Source of the DNA: SHVO01 sp964576515
GTDB lineage: Bacteria > Pseudomonadota > Alphaproteobacteria > Rhodospirillales > Rhodospirillaceae
Length of the DNA: 64,000 bases
Direction: 5' to 3'
NCBI GenBank assembly: GCA_964576515.1
Contig: CAZNUW010000004.1
Span: 62,001-126,000 of the forward strand
In this document: positions 54,166 through 62,740 of the stretch, piece by piece
Position numbering within the stretch: the stretch's first letter is position 1
Layout of the letters: every line of letters starts with the position of its first letter
Notes under the pieces: model-generated
Told to the model about the DNA's origin: nothing
The model's input: only the letters and a program-made list of their open reading frames with translations
Database searches by the model: none
Position numbers and translations under genes: made by a program

Positions 54166-54474
54166 ATGATCACATACATCGTCGTGACCGCGGCGTTGAT
54201 GGCGGGCTCGTCCGCGTCCGCACAGACGGCGCCTAAAAGTTCCGGCGATCCCTTGCAGGAGATCTGCACCGGGTTTCTCGCGCAAAGCGGCGCCGGGATC
54301 GCGGGTGACCATACGCGGCTATGCGCATGTCTGGTGGGCGAGACGCAAAAGCGTTTAACCCGCGACGAAATGATCGCGTACGACAAGGCCAATAGCTCAG
54401 GTCAGCCGCCGCCGCCCGAGGTCATGCAAAAGGTTATGGGAATAGCGACGACCTGCCTGACGCAGGCCCGTTGA
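54166..54474 (+). CDS. Small exported protein with four cysteines
   Basis: I do not recognise this 102-residue protein. It has a signal peptide (MITYIVVTAALMAGSSASAQ). The mature part has Cys at 34, 53, 55 and 97 (pattern C-x18-C-x-C-x41-C) and a Pro-rich stretch (GQPPPPEV). Two disulfides or a metal or heme site are conceivable, but there is no CxxCH motif. The frame is open upstream into ptsN; ATG 54166 with GGGGG before it is chosen. It converges on the TonB-C lipoprotein gene with a 3-bp gap. Confidence 0.65.
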   Translation: MITYIVVTAALMAGSSASAQTAPKSSGDPLQEICTGFLAQSGAGIAGDHTRLCACLVGETQKRLTRDEMIAYDKANSSGQPPPPEVMQKVMGIATTCLTQAR

Positions 54475-54477
54475 AGA

Positions 54478-55224
54478 TTATCTGCTGAGACGAAACGCCA
54501 GTGTGAACTTGAAACCGGATGCCGAGACCGGGCGTCCGCTGGAATCGAGCATCGGCGTGAACCGCCACTTCTTGAAACTGTCCAGCGCCGCCTGATCGAA
54601 CACGCGCGCGGGCGTCGACGTCGCGACGCGCGCATCGGTGATCGCGCCGTTCTGATCGAGGCTGTAGGCGATATCGACGTCGCCTTCGATTTTCTGTTGA
54701 TACAGCGCGGCCGGATACGCGGTCGGCGCACGATAGACCGGCTGGGGGTCCTTGCCGCGGGCCATCTCGATGCCGCGCGACACCTCCACCGCCTGCTCTG
54801 CCGCGGTCGCCTTGTCGCCGTTCTCTTCAGCCAGTTTAATCAGGAGCGTGCGGCGCGCCTGAAGGCGCTTTTCGGTCTGGCCGGCGGCCTTGCGCATCGC
54901 CAATTCCTGCTTCAGCGCGCTCATCGCGCCGCGGAGGTTGCCGGAGGCGAGCGTGTTCTCTGAGATCGCCTGTACGAAATAAAGTGTGTCCGCCGCCTCG
55001 TCCCCCAATGCGGTCCGCGCCAGCTTCAATCCTTGGGTCGAAAGTTCGGCGCCTTTCTGGAAGTTCTTCGCCCCGTAGGCGGCCTGCACCTGGCTTTTGA
55101 GTTCACGGATTTCCTGCTTGCCGCCGTCGCCGCACGCGCCCACGCCGAACGCCATCGCGATGGCGGCCGTCAGTATTCGGGTGCGCAAGCTTATGAAACG
55201 GGGGCCGGTCATTTGTAACCGCAT
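54478..55224 (-). CDS. Lipoprotein with TPR region and TonB C-terminal domain
   Basis: The 248-residue protein has a lipoprotein-type leader ending in FGVGAC, with C31 the likely lipidated residue. A helical TPR-like region (about 40-140) follows. A TonB_C-type energy-transduction/partner domain lies at about 160-248 (YPAALYQQKIEGDVDIAYSL, then ALDSFKKWRFTP and the final FTLAFRL). It lacks the TonB N-terminal membrane anchor and Pro-rich spacer, so it is probably not a classic TonB; such lipid-anchored TonB-C proteins are of unknown role. An alternative start is M5. Confidence 0.75.
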   Translation of the reverse strand: MRLQMTGPRFISLRTRILTAAIAMAFGVGACGDGGKQEIRELKSQVQAAYGAKNFQKGAELSTQGLKLARTALGDEAADTLYFVQAISENTLASGNLRGAMSALKQELAMRKAAGQTEKRLQARRTLLIKLAEENGDKATAAEQAVEVSRGIEMARGKDPQPVYRAPTAYPAALYQQKIEGDVDIAYSLDQNGAITDARVATSTPARVFDQAALDSFKKWRFTPMLDSSGRPVSASGFKFTLAFRLSR

Positions 55225-55328
55225 GCAGTCCTAAAGAGGGCACCCTAGGATTGTCCGCTTCAGTTACATATTTTTGGTTAATTTTGCAGGCAGTTGGCTA
55301 CACTTCTTTCTCCTGGGGAGGAGATTCG

Positions 55329-56948
55329 ATGGTTCTTGCCGGCCAGATGATGGACCGACCGCTGTTGGTCCTGCCGCTTCTTGAATATGCGGCGACGTAT
55401 CACGCCGACGCGCCGGTCGTGACGCTGAGCGTCGAGGGGCCGGTCCATCGCACGACCTACGCCGAAACGTACAACAGGGTCCAGAAGCTGGCCCATGCGT
55501 TGCGTCGCCTCGGCATCCGGCCGGGCGATAGGGTCGCGACGTTGGCGCTGAATACTTACCGGCACCTGGAACTCTATTTCGCCGTCGCCGGAATCGGCGC
55601 GGTTTGTCACACGCTCAATCCCCGGCTGCCCGCGGACCAACTCAGCTATCTGCTGAGCCACGCCGAGGACAAACTCCTCTTTTTCGATCTTTGTTTCGCG
55701 CCGCAAGCCGCCGCTTTGCGCGCGACGGTGCCGTCGCTCGAACATATGATCGTCCTCACCGACGCGCGGCACGCGCCCACGGATTCAAGCTTCGGCGATC
55801 TCCTGATTTATGAAGACCTGCTGGCGCGCGAAGGGCTCGATTTTCCATGGCCGGAGTTCGACGAGAACGCGGCGGCGGGGCTGTGTTATACCTCCGGCAC
55901 CACCGGGTTGCCGAAGGGCGTGCTTTATAGCCACCGGTCGTTGGTGCTGCACTCCTACGCGGTCGCCGCCAACGGGGTCGCCAGCGCGGACGATGTGTTG
56001 ATGCCGGTGGTGCCGATGTTTCACGTCAACGCGTGGGGTATCCCTCACGCCGCGCCATTGATGGGCGCGCCCGTGGTTTTCGGCGGTCCGGCGTTTGACG
56101 GCCCGCGCCTGTTCAAGATGATGGACGAAGAAGGCGTGACCTGTTCACAGGGCGTGCCGACGCTCTGGCTCGGTTTGATCGCCGAGATGCGCGCTCAAGG
56201 GCGCCGGCCGAAGGACTTGCGCCGGGTTGTGATCGGCGGCGCGGCGGCCTCCGAGATGATGATCCGCGCGTTCGAGGACGAGTTCGGCGTCGAGGTTTTT
56301 CACGCGTGGGGCATGACGGAGACGACTCCGATCGGCGTGGTCAATCGCCCTAAACGCAAGTTCCAAAATGCGCCGCGCGATCAGCAGGTGCGCCAGAAGC
56401 TCAAGCAAGGCGTCGGGGTGTTCGGCGTCGATCTTCGGATCGTCGATGACGAAGGGCGCGTCTTGGCTCATGACGGTGTTGCGCAGGGGCATATCCAGGT
56501 GCGCGGGCCGTGGATCATGAAATGTTACTTTAAAGAGGATCAAAGCCCCCTGACGGCCGACGGCTGGTTCGATACGGGTGATATTGGAACGATCGACCCC
56601 GACGGTTACATGGAAATCACCGACCGGGCGAAGGACGTCATCAAATCCGGCGGCGAGTGGATCAGTTCCTCGATGCTTGAAAACGCCGCCATGGGCCATC
56701 CCCAGGTTGCTCAAGCGGCGGTGATCGGCGTCCCGCATCGCAAGTGGCTTGAACGTCCGCTTCTTATATGTGTCGCCCGCGGTGATCCCGCGACACTGGA
56801 AGACCTCAACGCTTATCTCGCAACGCGTGTGCCGAAGTGGTGGCTGCCGGACGCGCTCGAGTGGGTCGATGCCTTGCCGATCGGGCCCACGGGCAAGATT
56901 CTCAAGACCAAATTGCGTGAACGTTTCAGGGACATCCGCCTGGGATAG
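55329..56948 (+). CDS. Fatty-acyl-CoA synthetase (long-chain, FadD/AlkK-like)
   Basis: The 539-residue adenylating enzyme activates a fatty acid to acyl-CoA. The ATP-binding P-loop YTSGTTGLPKG is at residues 187-197. Later motifs are FHAWGMTETTPIG, GWFDTGDIGTIDPDGYMEIT, DRAKDVIKSGGEWISS and the C-terminal GPTGKILKTKLRERF, with its catalytic Lys. The pattern fits the medium/long-chain branch. The frame is open upstream, but ATG 55329 has an excellent GGGGAGGAG site. Hairpins downstream separate it from the next gene. Confidence 0.93.
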   Translation: MVLAGQMMDRPLLVLPLLEYAATYHADAPVVTLSVEGPVHRTTYAETYNRVQKLAHALRRLGIRPGDRVATLALNTYRHLELYFAVAGIGAVCHTLNPRLPADQLSYLLSHAEDKLLFFDLCFAPQAAALRATVPSLEHMIVLTDARHAPTDSSFGDLLIYEDLLAREGLDFPWPEFDENAAAGLCYTSGTTGLPKGVLYSHRSLVLHSYAVAANGVASADDVLMPVVPMFHVNAWGIPHAAPLMGAPVVFGGPAFDGPRLFKMMDEEGVTCSQGVPTLWLGLIAEMRAQGRRPKDLRRVVIGGAAASEMMIRAFEDEFGVEVFHAWGMTETTPIGVVNRPKRKFQNAPRDQQVRQKLKQGVGVFGVDLRIVDDEGRVLAHDGVAQGHIQVRGPWIMKCYFKEDQSPLTADGWFDTGDIGTIDPDGYMEITDRAKDVIKSGGEWISSSMLENAAMGHPQVAQAAVIGVPHRKWLERPLLICVARGDPATLEDLNAYLATRVPKWWLPDALEWVDALPIGPTGKILKTKLRERFRDIRLG

Positions 56949-56953
56949 GAGCA

Positions 56954-57008
56954 AAAACGGTGAAAACCCGTTTTGCGGGATGTTAAGGAAACTGTTACAC
57001 CCTTAACA
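56954..57008. promoter_or_regulatory. Pair of hairpins after the acyl-CoA synthetase gene
   Basis: AAAACGG-N7-CCGTTTT (56954-56974) is followed by TGTTAAGG-N12-CCTTAACA (56981-57008). Inside the second, CTGTTA (56992-56997) can instead pair with TAACAG (57004-57009), so two stems compete. The first has a short T-run within its arm and may be a weak terminator. Confidence 0.5.
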
Positions 57009-57156
57009 GGGAAGCCGTCCGAGGGGGATGGGCACCGCGAGCCGGCAGGCCGCGATCACCACAATAAGAGGCGCCGTTCGAGCGTCCCTGGTCGCAGCCT
57101 GACTCACGACGTAATGAGCCAGGCCCAGAAGTGGTTTGGTTCGAGGGACGACCAGA

Positions 57157-58878
57157 ATGGCATTCCTTGGCCGCGCTTCTTTTGAAGTGCAGGTGTACAG
57201 AGAAGGGCGATGGGCCATCAGCGAGGTGCTGCCCAGCGAAGAGACTGCGCGCCGGAAGGCCCAGGAGCTCTTGCTGCAGAAAACCTGCGCGGGCGTACGT
57301 ATCGTCAAAGAGACGAAATTCTCCGAAAGCAACGTCCGCGAGTCCGAGATCTTCAAGCAGATGAAGGAGGTCGACGACGACGAGGATTTCTCGATCACGC
57401 CGGTCGACCAGGCGCCCCTGTGCGAACAGGTAGCCGATTACTATCAAACGGCGGCGCGCAACACGATAGCGCGTCTTTTCTCGAAGTATCTCGAGAAGCA
57501 CGAGATGACGCCGCTCGAGCTCCTCCACAGCCACAAAAACCTGAAGCGCATGCTGAATCTGGACAGCATGGTGCCCTCGGCGGTCGACAAGATCGCAAGC
57601 CTGCATTCCAGGGCGACCGGCGGCGACAACCGCAAGCGCCGGGATGTGATCTACCAGGCGGTCGACCGCATCGCCGCGCGCGCGCGCGAGGCCGACAGCA
57701 AGCAATTGCCGGAATTGAAGGGCTCGACGCTCGACGAACTGTTGCAGCGCATCGACGCGAAGTTCCCGGATGCGGAAGAGCGCACTTACATGGCGAATGT
57801 CGCTTTCGTGCGCACCTCGGTGAATTGGCAGGGGTGGCTGGGCAAGATGACCCAGCTCCTCCCCATGGCCAAGACGCAAAAGGATGAACGCGCCCGGGCC
57901 ATGATCGACGAGATGATGGCGGACATCTTTGTGGCCCGCACTGTCATCAAGGATGTCATCGGCGTTTCGAAGCACCTAGGCGATGCGGTCATGCGCATGC
58001 TCGATCTCGTCGAAGGGAAATGCAAACCGACGAAGTTCGCCGCTGAAGAATTGGTTGAACTGTTGAACAGCCTTTTCGTAGCGGATCTTCTGCCGCGGTC
58101 GAAGGCCGTGCTGTTCGAGCGCATTGAACGCGATCTCGGCAGCGCGGTGCGCCTCACCAACAGCGACGATCCGGCTGCGGACAAAGCATTCTTCGACGAG
58201 CTTCTTGGCCGGGTGGTGTCGGATCACGGTGTTCTCGGCGGACGCTCCATGGCCTTCGGACTAACGGGACGCTGGGCGCGCCTTTCCAATATGGGCGGCG
58301 CCGCCGGCGTCAAGCGCGCCATGGAGGGCGTGCGGGACAAGTTGACCTCCGGTAAACAGAAGTTTGTCTATCTGCTGGCCATGTTCGACCCCGGCGCAGA
58401 CCCTGAATCGAAGGGTGCGATCGAGGCTCAAATCCGCGATCTCGCGGCGAAGCTCAACACCATCCAGAAAATCGCGCCCGAGGCGCGGACCGAAAAGGCG
58501 CGGCTTCAGGAAGCCGCGTCGATCCAGCGTCTTGTGCTGGACTCAAAATTGGACCCGCGCATCCGCGACCCCATCGCCAATCGCTTCGACGAGATCGTTT
58601 CGGACTACATCATCTCGCAAGGTGTGATCGAGCGGTTGGACGACAAACGTCTTCCATTCTTCGAGCGGGCAACGCGGCTTGTGACCTTCTGCGCGTCCGG
58701 CGTCTTGACGGTGGGCCGCGCCACGACCATCGCGCGGGACACGGTCGTCAATTACCTGCGCCGCAAGGATTTCATCGCCGAATACACCGCCGACATCGCC
58801 AATCCGGCCGACAAGGAAAAGGCGATCAAGGAATTCTACGTGCTTCTTGCGCGTACAGGGTTCGACGTGAGGGGTTAG
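57157..58878 (+). CDS. Large conserved-looking protein of unknown function
   Basis: I do not recognise this 573-residue, largely helical, soluble protein. Residues 1-60 look like a small domain (FEVQVYREGRWAISEVLP, followed by a charged helix and VRIVKETKF). The remainder is rich in helices with Arg, Glu and Asp. It has no signal peptide, no obvious membrane helix and no enzymatic motif I can name. LHSHKNLKRMLNLDSMVPS and NRFDEIVSDYIISQG may be useful search queries. ATG 57157 has GAGGGA upstream and is preferred over GTG 57136. It overlaps the 3' end of the bufC gene by 4 bp, tail to tail. Confidence 0.75.
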   Translation: MAFLGRASFEVQVYREGRWAISEVLPSEETARRKAQELLLQKTCAGVRIVKETKFSESNVRESEIFKQMKEVDDDEDFSITPVDQAPLCEQVADYYQTAARNTIARLFSKYLEKHEMTPLELLHSHKNLKRMLNLDSMVPSAVDKIASLHSRATGGDNRKRRDVIYQAVDRIAARAREADSKQLPELKGSTLDELLQRIDAKFPDAEERTYMANVAFVRTSVNWQGWLGKMTQLLPMAKTQKDERARAMIDEMMADIFVARTVIKDVIGVSKHLGDAVMRMLDLVEGKCKPTKFAAEELVELLNSLFVADLLPRSKAVLFERIERDLGSAVRLTNSDDPAADKAFFDELLGRVVSDHGVLGGRSMAFGLTGRWARLSNMGGAAGVKRAMEGVRDKLTSGKQKFVYLLAMFDPGADPESKGAIEAQIRDLAAKLNTIQKIAPEARTEKARLQEAASIQRLVLDSKLDPRIRDPIANRFDEIVSDYIISQGVIERLDDKRLPFFERATRLVTFCASGVLTVGRATTIARDTVVNYLRRKDFIAEYTADIANPADKEKAIKEFYVLLARTGFDVRG

Positions 58879-59630
58879 GCGTTTCCGGCAAAAGTGCCGT
58901 TCGCGAAGTGCCCCGCCAGCGCCGCGGCCACATCGAACGCGGCGGAAATCGCGAAAGCGGCCTCAACGGCGCTGTTCAACGGCGCACCGTTCGCCAACGT
59001 TCTGACCATCGTCGCATCCGCGAGGCTGACGGCCCGCGTAATGACCTCGGCACGCGGTCGCGTCACGATCACATGTTCGGCGACCGACATGTCGACGGTG
59101 GGAATGTCTTTGGTCTCGATGTCGGATTGATTGACCCGCCAGATGCGATGGATGGGAAATGACGACGTCATGAGGCGCATGGCGGGATGCGCGCGAAAGG
59201 CAAGCGCGCTCAATGCATCCGCATCACCCAAATCCAGCCGCGCGGCGTCGAGTGGCGCGGCGTCGGCGGCGAGATACGCTTCCTGGCGCGCCCATTCGAG
59301 CCGCGCGAGATCGTGCAAATAGGGCAGTGTCGCGCCGATCGGTTGGCGCGCCACAAAGCCGGGAAAATCCCTCCCGTAGGCCGCGAGCACGGGCGCGCGC
59401 GGTGGATTGGCGCGCATGAAATCCGATGCGAGCAATGCGAACGTGGATGCGCCCACGACGCGCCGCAACGCTGGAAAGACATTGCTCAGCGTGAGGTTCA
59501 GGCCCGCTTCGATTGTGGTGCGATGGATCGAAAGCCGCCGGGCGGCGTCGGGAACGAGGTCTGCCAGCGTGTCCGTGTTGGTGGTCAGAGCCTCGCGAAA
59601 CCGCTGTTGCAAAGCAAGGAGGTGGTTCAT
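58875..59630 (-). CDS. bufC1: DUF2063 partner protein of the bufferin/HvfABC system
   Basis: The 251-residue protein has the N-terminal DUF2063 putative DNA-binding-like domain (LLALQQRFREALTTN, RRLSIHRTTIEAGL, NVFPALRRVVG, FMRANPPRAPVLAAYGRDF, LPYLHDLARLEWARQEAYLA). In this family it acts not on DNA but as the partner of the DUF692 enzyme, positioning the precursor peptide, as MbnC does for MbnB. The long upstream open frame is not used; ATG 59630 overlaps the bufB stop (ATGA). It is last in the bufABC order. Confidence 0.9.
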   Translation of the reverse strand: MNHLLALQQRFREALTTNTDTLADLVPDAARRLSIHRTTIEAGLNLTLSNVFPALRRVVGASTFALLASDFMRANPPRAPVLAAYGRDFPGFVARQPIGATLPYLHDLARLEWARQEAYLAADAAPLDAARLDLGDADALSALAFRAHPAMRLMTSSFPIHRIWRVNQSDIETKDIPTVDMSVAEHVIVTRPRAEVITRAVSLADATMVRTLANGAPLNSAVEAAFAISAAFDVAAALAGHFANGTFAGNA

Positions 59631-60457
59631 CGCGCAAGCGCCTTTTGCGCGCGGACGGCTTCCGCCGCCAGAACGGGAAGGGCGGGGACGTCGTAGTCCC
59701 ATTCGATCAAGGTCGGCCGCGGCCCGATCGTGGCGATCACGCTCTCGTAAAGGGACCACACCGCTTCATCGACCGCGCGGCTATGGGTGTCGATCAGCAA
59801 ATCGGGTTCTGTTGGGCTCGGCGCCGCGCCGGCAAGATGAATTTCCTCGATCATCTGCGCCGGGATGCGCGCAAGGTAGGCGGCGGCGTCGAATCCCAGA
59901 TTCACCGCGCTCACATGCACGTTGTTGATATCCAGCAGCACCCCGCATCCGGTCCGCGCCACAAGACGCGCGAGGAACTGTGGCTCGTCCATGGTCGCTT
60001 GCGTGAAGGCCAGGTAGCGCGAGGGGTTCTCGATCAGGATGCGGCGATCGAGGGCATCTTGTGCGCGGCTGATGTTGGCCGCGACGATATCGAGCGTCGC
60101 CTCGTCGTACGGCAGCGGCAGCAGATCGTTGAGATGGACCCCGTCGACCGCGCTCCAGGAGAGGTGGTCGGAAACGAACGGGGGGTTGATCCGGTCGACC
60201 AGCGACTTCACACGCGCGAGGTGGTCCATGTCCACCCCTTGCGCCGAGCCGAGCGAAAGGGCGACGCCGTGACAGCTCACAGGGTAGCGGGCGGCAATCG
60301 CGTCCAGCATCGCCAGACGCGGGCCCCCGTCGCACAGAAAATTCTCGGTATGGATTTCCAGCCAAGGCGCCGCGCGCGGCGCGTCGGCGGGTTCCGCGGC
60401 CAATTCAGCGAGGTGCTGGGACCGAAGACCGATCCCGCAGGCGCGTGAAAGGCTCAC
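59627..60457 (-). CDS. bufB1: DUF692 multinuclear iron enzyme, bufferin-maturation type
   Basis: The 276-residue TIM-barrel DUF692 protein is related to MbnB, the iron-containing oxidase that turns Cys into oxazolone/thioamide or thiooxazole in RiPPs. Signatures include GIGLRSQHLAELA, WLEIHTENFLCDGGPRLAML, HGVALSLGSAQGVDMDHL, SDHLSWS, LIENPSRYLAF, GCGVLLDINNVHVSAVNLG, EIHLAGAAPS and LIDTHSRAVDEAVWSLY, which include the His, Glu and Asp metal ligands. Start is GTG 60457, overlapping the stop of the precursor gene (GTGA). Confidence 0.95.
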   Translation of the reverse strand: MSLSRACGIGLRSQHLAELAAEPADAPRAAPWLEIHTENFLCDGGPRLAMLDAIAARYPVSCHGVALSLGSAQGVDMDHLARVKSLVDRINPPFVSDHLSWSAVDGVHLNDLLPLPYDEATLDIVAANISRAQDALDRRILIENPSRYLAFTQATMDEPQFLARLVARTGCGVLLDINNVHVSAVNLGFDAAAYLARIPAQMIEEIHLAGAAPSPTEPDLLIDTHSRAVDEAVWSLYESVIATIGPRPTLIEWDYDVPALPVLAAEAVRAQKALAR

Positions 60458-60771
60458 TTCTTGCCGGTTGTGGCCGCAGGCTCCTTCTCCGGCGGCTTGC
60501 CGATGCCGGGGAAGGGTTCAAGTTTGCCGCCCATCTTCTCGCACGTTCCGCCTTCGACCAGCACCCACTCCTGTCCACTGTAATCGACAGTTGAAAGGCC
60601 GCCGCAGCCATGTGAACCGTCGGCCGAGGCGCAGCCGTTCTCGCCGGCCACGGCGACGCCGAAGCACTTCTCTTTGCCTTTGCCCGTGTCGGCCCCGATC
60701 ACCGCGCCGGTGTATCCGGCCATGGCGACGGCGCTCGCGACGGCGGCGGCAAGGGTCTTCTTATCCATCAT
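60454..60771 (-). CDS. bufA1: DUF2282 precursor peptide (bufferin A1)
   Basis: The 105-residue precursor has a signal peptide (KKTLAAAVASAVAMAGYTGA) and a mature part with the four DUF2282 cysteines at 36, 47, 56 and 77, in the contexts KEKCFGVA, ENGCASADGSHGCGG and GTCEKMGG. In characterised bufferins some of these Cys are converted to copper-chelating thiooxazoles before export to the periplasm. ATG 60771 has GAGGAG at good spacing; the next ATG, 60768, is equally close. It leads the three-gene overlapping operon. The DoxX-type fourth gene seen in some loci is absent. Confidence 0.94.
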   Translation of the reverse strand: MMDKKTLAAAVASAVAMAGYTGAVIGADTGKGKEKCFGVAVAGENGCASADGSHGCGGLSTVDYSGQEWVLVEGGTCEKMGGKLEPFPGIGKPPEKEPAATTGKK

Positions 60772-60954
60772 GGTCTCCTCGAAACGACGCAGCTTATAGG
60801 TATTTACAGTATAGAGGAGTTTCAACACGTAAGGATCAAAGCTGTGTGAGAGCCGCGCGCGCTTGCCGTGTGACCGGCGGGCTCAACCGCCTTGCAATAA
60901 TTGTAACATTCGGTGAATTGACCGTCCGTGGTCTTAGGGCGAAGAGAACCCCAA

Positions 60955-62733
60955 ATGAACACAGCAGCACCCATTTCCAGCCCTGAAGCCTTGCGTCCCA
61001 CGCCTGCGGACTCGCGCGGCGTCCGCCGGCGTCTCGCGGATTTCAACACCCTGACCGAAGCCCTGGACTACGCGGCGACGGGCGAAACGGGGATGAATTT
61101 CTACTCCGCGCGCGGGGTTCTCGAAATCGTCCTGCCCTACAGCGTGTTGCGCGCGCGCGCCGAAGACCTTGGCCGCCGTCTCGCCGGTATGGGGATCGCG
61201 CCGGGCGACCGCGTCGCGTTGCTGGCGGCGACGCATCCCGACTTCCTCGCCATGTTCTTCGCCTGCCAATACGCCGGGGCGATCCCGGTTCCGATGCCGC
61301 TGCCGACCGCCTTCGGCCGGCGCGAGGCTTATATCGACCAGATTAAGGGCCAACTCCGGTCCTCCGGCGCGCGGATGATCGTCGGTCCGGCCGAATTCCT
61401 GCCGTTGATCGAAGAAGCTGGGGCCGGTTTCGGCCTCATGATGATCGGGACCGCTAAGGACGTCCTTGAGCGCGCCGCCCCGTCCGCCATTCTGCCGGCC
61501 GCGAAAGCGGACGACCTTTCCTATATCCAATACAGTTCCGGGTCGACGCGCTTCCCGACGGGCGTGATGGTGACCCATGCCAGCCTGATGGCGAATTGCG
61601 GGGCGATGACGCGATACGGCGTGCGCAACGGAACGGGCGATCGCGGCTCCTCGTGGCTGCCGTTCTTCCATGACATGGGGCTTGTCGGCTTCATGCTCGG
61701 CGCGCTCACCAGCCAGACCTCGATGGATTATCTTCCGACGGAAGACTTCGCCCGCCGGCCGCTCACCTGGCTGAAAATGCTCAGCGAGAACGGCGGTACC
61801 GTCTCCTACGCACCGTCGTTCGGGTACGAGCTTTGCGCGCGCCGCGTCTCGACCATGGCGGAAGGTGCGCTGGGTCTCGATCTGTCGCGCTGGCGCGTCG
61901 CGGGCATCGGCGGCGAGATGATCAAGCCGAACGTTATGCAGGCCTTCGCCGAAGCGTTCCGTCCTTACGGATTCTCGGACAAGGCGTTCTGCGCGAGCTA
62001 TGGCCTGGCCGAATGCGTCCTGGCCGTCAGCTTCGCCGACGCCGGCACGGGCATGTTGCTCGACCATGTGAACAAGGATTCGTTGGAAGCGCATCGCGCC
62101 GATCCGGCTGCTGCGGGATCGCCCGATGCGCGCACGTTCGTGTCCTGCGGAAAGGTTCTGCCCGGACACCGCGGCGAAATCCGCGACGACGCGGGGAACG
62201 TGCTCGGTGAACGTCAGGTCGGCCGTCTTTTCGTCGAAGGCCCCAGCGTCATGCAAGGGTACTTCAACGATGACGAGGCGACTGAGGCCGCGTTGATCGA
62301 CGGGTGGCTGGACACGGGCGACCTCGCCTACTGGATCGGCACGGAACTGGTGATCGTCGGGCGCGCCAAGGACATGATGATCATCAACGGCCGTAACGTA
62401 TGGCCGCAGGATATCGAATGGAGCGTCGAGCAGCTCGACGGTTTGCGCTCCGGCGACAGCGCCGCGATCATCCTGCCCAACGCGGACGGCAGCGATCGCC
62501 CGACGGTGCTGGTGCAGTGCCGGGCCTCGTCGCCGGAAGATCGCCAGAAGCTGCACGGCGATGTGCGGACTAAAGTGCAGGAGGCGGTCGGCATCCTGTG
62601 CGACGTCATCCTCGTTCCCGCGCGCAGCTTGCCGAAGACGACGTCAGGCAAGCTCGCCCGCGGTCGCGCCAAGAAGATGTTCGAGGCGGGCGAAATCCTT
62701 CCCATCGAGACGAGTGCGGCCGGTGCCGCGTGA
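60955..62733 (+). CDS. aasR: Fatty acyl-AMP ligase / acyl-ACP synthetase (AasR-like)
   Basis: The 592-residue adenylate-forming enzyme is of the FAAL type. The P-loop at residues 193-204 is YSSGSTRFPTGV, lacking the usual Gly-x-Pro-Lys. LPFFHDMGLVGFMLGAL, YGLAECVLAVSF, GWLDTGDLAYWIGTELVIVG, GRAKDMMIINGRNVWPQDIE and the late LPKTTSGKLARGRAK follow. FAALs load fatty acids onto carrier proteins instead of CoA. With the reductase and carrier-protein genes downstream it matches the Caulobacter acyl-ACP synthetase of ceramide synthesis. ATG 60955 is the likely start. It is divergent from the bufferin operon. Confidence 0.85.
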   Translation: MNTAAPISSPEALRPTPADSRGVRRRLADFNTLTEALDYAATGETGMNFYSARGVLEIVLPYSVLRARAEDLGRRLAGMGIAPGDRVALLAATHPDFLAMFFACQYAGAIPVPMPLPTAFGRREAYIDQIKGQLRSSGARMIVGPAEFLPLIEEAGAGFGLMMIGTAKDVLERAAPSAILPAAKADDLSYIQYSSGSTRFPTGVMVTHASLMANCGAMTRYGVRNGTGDRGSSWLPFFHDMGLVGFMLGALTSQTSMDYLPTEDFARRPLTWLKMLSENGGTVSYAPSFGYELCARRVSTMAEGALGLDLSRWRVAGIGGEMIKPNVMQAFAEAFRPYGFSDKAFCASYGLAECVLAVSFADAGTGMLLDHVNKDSLEAHRADPAAAGSPDARTFVSCGKVLPGHRGEIRDDAGNVLGERQVGRLFVEGPSVMQGYFNDDEATEAALIDGWLDTGDLAYWIGTELVIVGRAKDMMIINGRNVWPQDIEWSVEQLDGLRSGDSAAIILPNADGSDRPTVLVQCRASSPEDRQKLHGDVRTKVQEAVGILCDVILVPARSLPKTTSGKLARGRAKKMFEAGEILPIETSAAGAA

Positions 62734-62740
62734 TCAGCAC

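Noticed and set aside
60772..60954. Possible promoter for the bufferin operon (TATACT and TTGAAA boxes on the minus strand)
   Set aside because: The hexamers do not combine at an acceptable spacing, and no SigF-type sequence is visible on that strand.
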